Assembly: GCA_902511425.1 (NCBI GenBank)
Contig: CABXFE010000008.1
Coordinates: 1 to 38,541 of the forward strand
Length of the DNA: 38,541 nt
DNA from: an uncultured SAR86 cluster bacterium
GTDB lineage: Bacteria; Pseudomonadota; Gammaproteobacteria; Magnimaribacterales; D2472
Reading direction: 5' to 3'
A program made the translations under genes and the position numbers. A model generated the notes under the pieces. The model did not search any database, had not been told where the DNA came from, and saw nothing but the letters and a program-made list of their open reading frames with translations. The number at the start of each line of letters is the position of its first letter. The stretch's first letter is position 1. This document shows, piece after piece, positions 32,097 through 38,541 of this stretch.

Positions 32097-33431
32097 CTAT
32101 CTATCGAATTCTATTTGCATGCCAAAAGGCAGATTCTTGCTTACCATTCCATCTTGAAAAGCAATATTGCCATTAACAATTGTCATAAATATAGAGGATT
32201 TGAAACTGTGTCCTTCAAATGGTGACCATCCACACTTATATAAAATATTTTCTTTGGAAACTTCATAGGGCTTTTCATGATCCAGGATTGCTAAATCAGC
32301 ATAATATCCCTCTCTAATATAGCCCCTGTCTTTTACTTGAAATCTTTTGGCTATGTTGTGGCTTGTCTTTTCAACTATGGTATCAAGGGATAAAACATCC
32401 TGATGATAAAGATCCATTAGAATCTGGAGACCATGTTGAACTAAGGGTAAGCCTGCTGGCGCTTCAGTGTAAGCTCTGCTCTTTTCCTCCCATGTATGAG
32501 GAGCATGATCGGTGGCAATGATATCAATTTTATTTTCTAAAAGTGCTTTGATTAGTGCTTGGCGATCTGATTCTTGTTTGATGGATGGATTACATTTAAT
32601 TTGGTTGCCAAGCTCAGCATAATATGAGTCATTGAAATACATGTGATGCACACAAACTTCAGCGGTAATCTTCTTTTGGTCTGCCTCACCAGCAGAAAAT
32701 AACTCCATTTCTTTTTCAGTGGTTAAATGAAACACATGAAGATCTGCATCATATTTTTTTGCTAGACCAACGGCTAAAGAACTTGAGATATAGCAGCTTT
32801 CAACGTCCCGAATTAAATGATGGTGCTCGGGAGAAACTCCTTCACCATACTTTTCATGAAATAATTTCTCATTTCTTTCAACAGTTTTTTGATCTTCACA
32901 GTGAGTTACAACTATTAGTGGAGAATAGTGAAAAATATCATCCAATGCATCTAAATCATCAACTAACATGTGGCCGGTTGAAGCGCCCATAAAAACTTTT
33001 AATCCTGCAGCTTGATGAATATCTGCTTTTTTAATTTCTTCAATGTTGGTATTGCTTGCTCCAAGGTGAAATGAGTAATTTGAAACAGATTTGGTGCTGG
33101 CTAGTTGAAATTTTTTTGTTAAATTCTCATTTGTTGTGGTGGTTGGATTAACATTAGGCATTTCAAAGTAGCTGGTAACACCTCCCGCAAGACCAGCTGT
33201 TGATTCTGTTGCAATCTCACCTTTATGCGTTAAACCAGGCTCTCTAAAGTGAACTTGATCATCAATTAATCCTGGGATAACGTATTTACCATTAAGATCA
33301 ACAATACTTTTAGATTCGGCATCTATCGAAGATGCAATTTTCTCAATTCTATTTCCTTTAATTGCAATATCAGATTCAAAAATTTGCCCCTCATTGATCA
33401 AGGTTCCATTTTTTAATATTAAGTCGTACAT
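32097..33431 (-). CDS. pyrC: Dihydroorotase
   Basis: This 444-residue amidohydrolase closes carbamoyl-aspartate to dihydroorotate in pyrimidine synthesis. It has DDQVHFREPGLTHKGE (residues 57-72), a MPNVNPTT substrate-loop motif, KVFMGASTGHM with the probable carboxylated lysine, VTHCED, HVFHLT and ATDHAPH metal or catalytic segments. The usual HxH is QVH here (Gln59, His61), as I recall in a Bacteroidetes-type dihydroorotase branch. Its ATG shares one base with the lysC stop. Allantoinase or dihydropyrimidinase are less likely alternatives. Confidence 0.87.
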   Translation of the reverse strand: MYDLILKNGTLINEGQIFESDIAIKGNRIEKIASSIDAESKSIVDLNGKYVIPGLIDDQVHFREPGLTHKGEIATESTAGLAGGVTSYFEMPNVNPTTTTNENLTKKFQLASTKSVSNYSFHLGASNTNIEEIKKADIHQAAGLKVFMGASTGHMLVDDLDALDDIFHYSPLIVVTHCEDQKTVERNEKLFHEKYGEGVSPEHHHLIRDVESCYISSSLAVGLAKKYDADLHVFHLTTEKEMELFSAGEADQKKITAEVCVHHMYFNDSYYAELGNQIKCNPSIKQESDRQALIKALLENKIDIIATDHAPHTWEEKSRAYTEAPAGLPLVQHGLQILMDLYHQDVLSLDTIVEKTSHNIAKRFQVKDRGYIREGYYADLAILDHEKPYEVSKENILYKCGWSPFEGHSFKSSIFMTIVNGNIAFQDGMVSKNLPFGMQIEFDR

Positions 33432-34645
33432 CAGTCTCCTAAGTTAAAAGCAGAATGCAAAGTTTTCACTGCTTCTTCAAGTTGGTCGCCTGAAATAACA
33501 ATTGTGATTTTAATTTCTGATGTGCTGATCATTTGAATATTTATACTGGCATCAGCCAATGCATTAAATGCAGTGCTTGCAATACCGGCATGAGAACGCA
33601 TGCCAACACCCACCAAAGAAACTTTACCAATGCCCTCATCGATAATTAATTCATCATATGAAATACCCTGCATTTTATTTGTCAGCACTGACTCAACCTC
33701 AGCCCTATCAGCATTCCCAACTGTAAACGTAAAATCTGTTTTTCCTGAAACACTTACGTTTTGAACAATAACATCAACTTCAATGCCTGCATCACTGACT
33801 GGACTTAAAATCCCAGAAGCTATTCCGGGAGTATCTCCGACTCCATGCAAAGTAAATTTTGTTTGATCTTTTTGAGAGGCTATACCCGTAATCACAGCAT
33901 CTTCCATTCCCTCTTCCTCCTGTAAAATAAGCGTTCCAGAGCCTGGTTCAAAACTTGATAAAACTCTTACTAGAACCTTGTACTTGTTCGCAAACTCAAC
34001 CGCTCGTATTTGCATAACTTTAGCACCCTGACCTGCTAGTTCCAACATTTCCTCCATGCTGATTGAATCAAGTTTTTTTGCATTTGGAACAATTTTAGGG
34101 TCTGTTGTATAGATGCCATCAACATCGGTGTAGATATCACATCGCTTAGCTTTAATTGAAGCGGCTATTGCTACTGCAGTGGTATCACTTCCACCTCTTC
34201 CCATAGTAGTGGTGTCTCCGTCATTGTTGACGCCCTGAAATCCAGTAATAATTGGGATATAGCCGTCTTCAATGGTTTTGAAAATAACATCTTTATCTAA
34301 ATCAAGGATTTTTGCTCGCGAAAAATTAGAAGTGGTCTTCATACCAAATTGAGCAGCAGATAACGATTTGGCTTTTAAACCTAATTGGTTCAAGGCAATG
34401 GAAACCAAGGAGGCGCTAACCTGCTCGCCAGTTGAAACCAATGCATCAAACTCTCTTTTATTGGGTTCAGTCCCAAAGGATTTAGCTAAATCAATTAGAC
34501 GATTCGTTTCTCCACTCATCGCAGAAACTACCACAACCGGTGAAGCTTCCTCGCATGCAGTTTTAATCAAATCAGCAACAGCAGATATTCTGTCAGTCGA
34601 CCCAACTGAGGTACCACCAAATTTTAATACTATTGTTTCCATCAT
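33431..34645 (-). CDS. lysC: Aspartate kinase
   Basis: This 404-residue enzyme phosphorylates aspartate as the first step to lysine, threonine and methionine. The kinase domain starts with VLKFGGTSVGS (residues 6-16), has the GRGGSDTTAVAIAA block and the TDVDGIYTTDP motif. Two ACT domains follow (about 260-404) with SLVGVGMRSHAGIAST and NIQMISTSEIKITIVI, which typically bind feedback amino acids. The ATG at 34645 is followed by a second ATG at 34642, and either could be used. It is between alaS (13-base gap) and pyrC (overlap) in one transcription unit. Confidence 0.94.
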   Translation of the reverse strand: MMETIVLKFGGTSVGSTDRISAVADLIKTACEEASPVVVVSAMSGETNRLIDLAKSFGTEPNKREFDALVSTGEQVSASLVSIALNQLGLKAKSLSAAQFGMKTTSNFSRAKILDLDKDVIFKTIEDGYIPIITGFQGVNNDGDTTTMGRGGSDTTAVAIAASIKAKRCDIYTDVDGIYTTDPKIVPNAKKLDSISMEEMLELAGQGAKVMQIRAVEFANKYKVLVRVLSSFEPGSGTLILQEEEGMEDAVITGIASQKDQTKFTLHGVGDTPGIASGILSPVSDAGIEVDVIVQNVSVSGKTDFTFTVGNADRAEVESVLTNKMQGISYDELIIDEGIGKVSLVGVGMRSHAGIASTAFNALADASINIQMISTSEIKITIVISGDQLEEAVKTLHSAFNLGD

Positions 34646-34658
34646 TAATGCTTAAAGA

Positions 34659-37229
34659 TTAAGCGATGGATTGTACGATATCAGGAATAGAATTAACAAA
34701 TTCTTCAAAATTATCAGCTACGCCTGCTCCCTGAGCAAAATCCTTGCGACCACCGCCTTTTCCATCAGAGGCCTTAGCGATTGCTTGAATAACATCATTA
34801 GCGCTCAGTGATTCTTGAATATCATCAGTCACTCCACAAACCATCACAACTTTAGAGTCTTGGTGGCTCAAGATTAAAACACATCTCTCGGATTGGTCTT
34901 TTTTAGAGCTATCAACCAGCTTCCTTAAATCTTGGATATTTTGCGTATCTGCCTCTATCAAAACTAAATCAAGGTTCTTGATTTTATGTGTTACTTCTTT
35001 AAGATCCACTGAAGATTTTGCGTTACTTTTATTCCCTTTTTTTAAGGATTTATTTTCTTTAACCAAATCTTCAACTTTGGAGCTAACCTGCGAAGCTCCA
35101 ACATTTAATATCCCTTGAACATCTTGCAGTTGAGATCGTATCTCGAGTGCTAGCTCTACTGCCTTAGCACCAGTAACGGCTTCAATTCTTCGCACTCCTG
35201 ATGAAACACTGGATTCACTTAGAATCACAAACATGCCAATATCACCGGTCCTGGCAACGTGGGTTCCACCGCAAAGCTCTACCGAGAAACCATCACTCAT
35301 TGATAAAACTCTAACCTCATCATCATATTTTTCTCCAAACATCGCCTCAGCACCAGATGCGATTGCATCATCAAGCTTCATTAATTCAGTTTTTACTTCA
35401 GCATTGTTTAAGGTATGTTGGTTAACCAATAATTCTATTTGTTTAATCTCATCTTTTGTTACGGCTTTAGGATGTGAAAAATCGAAACGTAGCTTAGATG
35501 CATCAACTAGTGAGCCCTTTTGCTCAACATGACTTCCGAGAACGTGCTTCAAGGCAGCATGCATTAAGTGAGTTGCAGAATGATTAGAAGCCGCAGAAGC
35601 TCTCTTATCAGGTGCAACTGCAAGTTTTAATTTATCACCCAATTTAATTGCACCTTCATCAATTTTAATTGTATGAAGAAAGATTTTTCCTTGTTTAATA
35701 CAATCTAATATCTGTCCACTTCCGCTAGAACAAGAGAATTTACCTTGATCTCCAACTTGGCCACCTGATTCTGCATAAAACGGAGTTTGATCTAATGCAA
35801 GGAAATACTCTTTATCAGCAGTTGCAGAATCAACTCGCAGATCGTCATTCCATAAACCCAAGATCTTACCTTCAGCATTTAATCTGTCATAGCCTAGAAA
35901 TTTGGTTTCATCAATTGATGACAGGTCTAATTGAGTGCCTTTAAACTTACTGGCTGATTTCGAATTTTTTACTTGCTCTTCCATGCATTTATTAAAACCT
36001 GCTTCATCCAACTTTAAATCTTGTTCACGGGCAATATCCGCAGTTAGATCAAATGGGAACCCAAATGTATCATGAAGTTTGAACACAACATCCCCAGGAA
36101 TAACCTTTGAATCCATGTTAGAAATTTCTTTTTCTAATATTTCAATTCCTTTATCGAGAGTTTCAAGAAATTTTTTCTCTTCGTTGTGAATGATTTCTTC
36201 AATTTGTTTTTGGTTGGAGGCAAGCATGGGAAATGCAGACTCCATCTCTTTGACTAATGGCTCTACCAACGAATACAAAAATGGTTTTTTGGCTCCAAGC
36301 TTATACCCATGTCGGATGCCTCTTCGCATGATCCTTCTCAGGACATATCCCCTGCCTTCATTTGACGGAGTTATGCCATCAGCAATTAAAAAGCTAACAC
36401 TTCTAATATGGTCTGCAATTACTTTATGCGATGCCTCGCCAGGAGATTTAATGACCTCCTCAGAGGCCTTAATAAGATTAAGGAAAAGATCCGTTTCATA
36501 ATTTGAATTCACTCCCTGCATCACAGCAGCAACCCTCTCCAATCCCATGCCAGTATCAACAGAAGGCTTTGGCAGAGGTGTTAATTCACCTTTAGCATCC
36601 CTGTTAAACTGCATGAAAACTAGGTTCCAAATTTCTACAAATCTATCTCCCTCGTCACCCGGTGATCCAGGAGGAGTTCCTTCATATTGTTCACCGTGAT
36701 CATAGTAAATTTCTGAGCAAGGTCCGCACGGGCCTGTATCACCCATTGACCAAAAATTATCTTCTTCATCTAATCGAACGATTCTCTCAGGATCAATACC
36801 AATTATTGATGACCAAATTTCTGCTGCTTCATCATCTTCCCTAAATACAGAAATCCATAACCTTTCTTTGTCTAGATTTAGCTCATTGGTTAAAAAGTTC
36901 CAAGCAAGCTTAATTGCTTCTTCCTTAAAATAGTCACCAAAACTAAAGTTACCCAACATTTCAAAAAAGGTATGATGCCTGAGGGTGTAACCTACATTTT
37001 CTAAATCATTGTGTTTTCCACCAGCCCGGATACATCTTTGAGTTGTGGTGGCTCTCTTGTATGGGCGCTTTTCTGACCCCAGAAATACATCTTTAAATTG
37101 AACCATTCCAGCATTAGTGAATAAAAGTGTATCGTCATTTACCGGAATTAATGGACTAGAATCAACCACTTCATGGTCATTTTTACTAAAGTAGTCTAAA
37201 AACTTAGCTCTTAGTTCACTTGTTAACAT
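34659..37229 (-). CDS. alaS: Alanyl-tRNA synthetase
   Basis: This 856-residue enzyme is near the usual ~875. The N-terminal catalytic domain has TTTQRCIRAGGKHNDLENVG and HHTFFEMLGNFSFGDYFKEE. The editing domain has HSATHLMHAAL and the CGGTH zinc-type motif. A C-terminal DHHA1 region ends with GGGRKDFAQGAG. It charges tRNA-Ala and removes mischarged serine. The start ATG at 37229 overlaps the hydrolase gene by 14 bases, and alaS-lysC-pyrC run in one direction with tiny gaps. Confidence 0.96.
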   Translation of the reverse strand: MLTSELRAKFLDYFSKNDHEVVDSSPLIPVNDDTLLFTNAGMVQFKDVFLGSEKRPYKRATTTQRCIRAGGKHNDLENVGYTLRHHTFFEMLGNFSFGDYFKEEAIKLAWNFLTNELNLDKERLWISVFREDDEAAEIWSSIIGIDPERIVRLDEEDNFWSMGDTGPCGPCSEIYYDHGEQYEGTPPGSPGDEGDRFVEIWNLVFMQFNRDAKGELTPLPKPSVDTGMGLERVAAVMQGVNSNYETDLFLNLIKASEEVIKSPGEASHKVIADHIRSVSFLIADGITPSNEGRGYVLRRIMRRGIRHGYKLGAKKPFLYSLVEPLVKEMESAFPMLASNQKQIEEIIHNEEKKFLETLDKGIEILEKEISNMDSKVIPGDVVFKLHDTFGFPFDLTADIAREQDLKLDEAGFNKCMEEQVKNSKSASKFKGTQLDLSSIDETKFLGYDRLNAEGKILGLWNDDLRVDSATADKEYFLALDQTPFYAESGGQVGDQGKFSCSSGSGQILDCIKQGKIFLHTIKIDEGAIKLGDKLKLAVAPDKRASAASNHSATHLMHAALKHVLGSHVEQKGSLVDASKLRFDFSHPKAVTKDEIKQIELLVNQHTLNNAEVKTELMKLDDAIASGAEAMFGEKYDDEVRVLSMSDGFSVELCGGTHVARTGDIGMFVILSESSVSSGVRRIEAVTGAKAVELALEIRSQLQDVQGILNVGASQVSSKVEDLVKENKSLKKGNKSNAKSSVDLKEVTHKIKNLDLVLIEADTQNIQDLRKLVDSSKKDQSERCVLILSHQDSKVVMVCGVTDDIQESLSANDVIQAIAKASDGKGGGRKDFAQGAGVADNFEEFVNSIPDIVQSIA

Positions 37230-37935
37230 TGCTAAAAACTTCCTCTAAAAAATTAGACATAGCAGTCCAGGATCTTATATCACTATCATGATTATAAACT
37301 GTTCCCATTTCAATATCGTTAGCTGCGGGATTGGTAAAAGCATGGTAAGTATTTCCATAACTAATAAATTGCCAATCAGCATCAGATTCTGTCATTTCAT
37401 CCTGCAAAGCCAATATTTGCTCAGAAGAAACCATGGGGTCTTTGTCTCCATGCAAAACCAATAATTTAGTATTCACTTTTTGGAACGGCTCATCGGATTG
37501 ATTTAAAAGGCCATGAAAACTGACACATCCTGAGAGTTCATAGCCTGAGCGAGCAAGCTCTATAGCCGCAAGGCCACCAAAACAAAATCCAATCAATGCT
37601 ATTTTTGATGCATCAACACCTTCAATAGTTTTGCCAAACTCAACTGCGCTAATAAGACGTTGTCGAAATATCTGTCTATCTTTTACAAAAGGTTCAATTA
37701 ATGCCTGATTCTCTTCAACACTACTTCCATTAACACCACTGCCAAAAATATCAATCGACATGGCAGCATATCCTAAACTATTAATTGATATCACTTTTTG
37801 ATCTTCAAACTCAGATCTACCTTTCCATGTATGAGCAACCAAAACCAATGGCACAGATTTTGAAGATTTAGGGAGCGAAAGATAGCCTTCACACTCTATT
37901 GAGTCGTCATGATAATTTACTACTTTTCCTGACAT
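37216..37935 (-). CDS. Dienelactone hydrolase-family protein
   Basis: This 239-residue alpha/beta hydrolase has the Cys nucleophile Cys118 in GFCFGG, an acid in HGDKDPMVSS and a histidine in NTYHAFTNP, the DLH triad order. Family members hydrolyse dienelactones or other esters and thioesters; the natural substrate here is not evident, and it is not near an aromatic pathway gene. It starts 4 bases after the gamma-carbonic-anhydrase-like gene's stop and overlaps alaS. Confidence 0.87.
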   Translation of the reverse strand: MSGKVVNYHDDSIECEGYLSLPKSSKSVPLVLVAHTWKGRSEFEDQKVISINSLGYAAMSIDIFGSGVNGSSVEENQALIEPFVKDRQIFRQRLISAVEFGKTIEGVDASKIALIGFCFGGLAAIELARSGYELSGCVSFHGLLNQSDEPFQKVNTKLLVLHGDKDPMVSSEQILALQDEMTESDADWQFISYGNTYHAFTNPAANDIEMGTVYNHDSDIRSWTAMSNFLEEVFSNVNK

Positions 37936-37939
37936 GAGA

Positions 37940-38455
37940 TTAACCTAGCTCAGCCTTATACCTTTTGTAATTTTCAATATAATGATGTGCATTTAAAGAT
38001 GGGATTGCTTGCTCTTCAAGCGTAAGCTCTTTTTTAATCTTTGCAGGAATACCCAATACCATTGAACCATCAGGCACCACCATGCCTTCTGTAATCAATG
38101 CTTTTGCTCCGATAATGCAATTTTTTCCTATTTTAGCGCCATTTAGAATAACTGAGCCTATGCCAATAAGTGAGCCATCTCCTATTTCACATCCGTGAAG
38201 CATAGCCATATGACCAACTGTGACAAATTTACCAATATTGCATGGAAATCCTGGATCTGTATGAATCACTGAATTATCCTGAATGTTTGTTCCTTCCCCT
38301 AAAATAATTGGTTCATTGTCTCCTCTGACAGTGCAATGAAACCATATGCTTGTGTCTGTAGCCATTTGCACATCTCCAATCACAGTTGCATCTGGAGCAA
38401 TCCAAAAATCATCATTCTCGGTCTTTAAACTTTTATTATTGATATCTATGATCAT
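37940..38455 (-). CDS. Gamma-carbonic-anhydrase-like hexapeptide protein
   Basis: This 171-residue left-handed beta-helix protein is of the YrdA/CaiE/gamma-CA family. Hexapeptide repeats run from about residue 20 to 140 (IAPDATVIGDV, IGDGSLIGIGSVIL, IGKNCIIGAKALI). Three zinc-ligand histidines fit the gamma-CA pattern: His65, His82 and His87 in SVIHTD and VGHMAMLHGC. Activity as a carbonic anhydrase is unproven for most YrdA members. It starts 86 bases from the right edge and is co-directional with the hydrolase and alaS genes. Confidence 0.9.
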   Translation of the reverse strand: MIIDINNKSLKTENDDFWIAPDATVIGDVQMATDTSIWFHCTVRGDNEPIILGEGTNIQDNSVIHTDPGFPCNIGKFVTVGHMAMLHGCEIGDGSLIGIGSVILNGAKIGKNCIIGAKALITEGMVVPDGSMVLGIPAKIKKELTLEEQAIPSLNAHHYIENYKRYKAELG

Positions 38456-38522
38456 GGAACATTAGCCCTCTAGTATCTCTATATTCGCATCAAAACACAC
38501 ATTTAAAAAGTTTACTGTAATC

Positions 38523-38541
38523 ATGGCAGTTAATCCCCATA
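38523..38541 (+). CDS. Possible 5' end of a divergent gene (off the right edge)
   Basis: An ATG at 38523 opens MAVNPH and runs off the window on the plus strand. There is no clear ribosome-binding site. The divergent layout next to a gamma-CA gene resembles the prlC (oligopeptidase A) neighbourhood in pseudomonads, but six codons cannot settle it. Confidence 0.25.

Noticed and set aside
35233-35532. Plus-strand frame antisense to alaS
   Set aside because: It is low-complexity and Ser-rich, and lies wholly within the alaS editing domain in another frame.
1-38541. CRISPR array or transposon insertion
   Set aside because: No regularly spaced repeats and no transposase or terminal inverted repeats were seen on either strand.

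Overview
This 38.5 kb window is AT-rich bacterial chromosome (very roughly one third G+C by eye). Genes are packed tightly, often with overlapping stop and start codons. The housekeeping genes (alaS, lysC, a dihydroorotase, hflX, a GloC/YcbL-type hydrolase, tRNA-Ser) and the base composition suggest a streamlined marine gammaproteobacterium, for example a SAR86-like lineage. That placement is inference; no rRNA or other decisive marker is present.

Region 1 (1-15284, all minus strand) is a run of 17 genes that reads as a steroid ring-degradation operon. In transcription order it holds hsaC, ipdA, ipdB, a crotonase with a lysine-rich tail, ipdC, echA20, ipdE1, ipdE2, fadA6, ipdF, an EthD-like protein, an SDR, a cytochrome P450, hsaD, hsaE, hsaG and the first part of hsaF, which runs off the left edge. 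HsaC and HsaD open the A/B ring remnant. HsaE, HsaG and HsaF turn the small dienoate fragment into central metabolites. IpdE1E2, IpdF, IpdC, EchA20, IpdAB and FadA6 take apart the C/D-ring fragment (HIP-CoA). No hsaAB, kstD, kshAB, fadD3 or regulator lies inside the window. ipdC has no standard start codon where its family N-terminus begins and probably starts at ATT.

Region 2 (15285-24923) is mixed chromosome: gloC, a TM2 membrane protein, an SDR, a hotdog thioesterase, hflX with a clear terminator, a tandem-repeat lipoprotein, a PYROXD2-like FAD oxidoreductase, an AgcS Na+/amino-acid symporter, a Pif1-like helicase and a GNAT acetyltransferase.

Region 3 (24908-31980) is a compact island of about 7.05 kb bounded by a 23-bp direct repeat. 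The right copy is the 3' end of tRNA-Ser(GCT). The left copy supplies the last codons of the GNAT gene. The island carries a type II restriction-modification pair arranged tail to tail, ten small genes of mostly unknown function (secreted, membrane, two with HExxH motifs, one with a SHOCT domain), two long regulatory regions with strong sigma70-type promoters and repeat operators, and no recognisable integrase.

Region 4 (31961-38541) returns to chromosome: tRNA-Ser(GCT), pyrC, lysC, alaS, a dienelactone-hydrolase-like protein and a gamma-carbonic-anhydrase-like protein, with the possible first codons of a divergent gene at the right edge.
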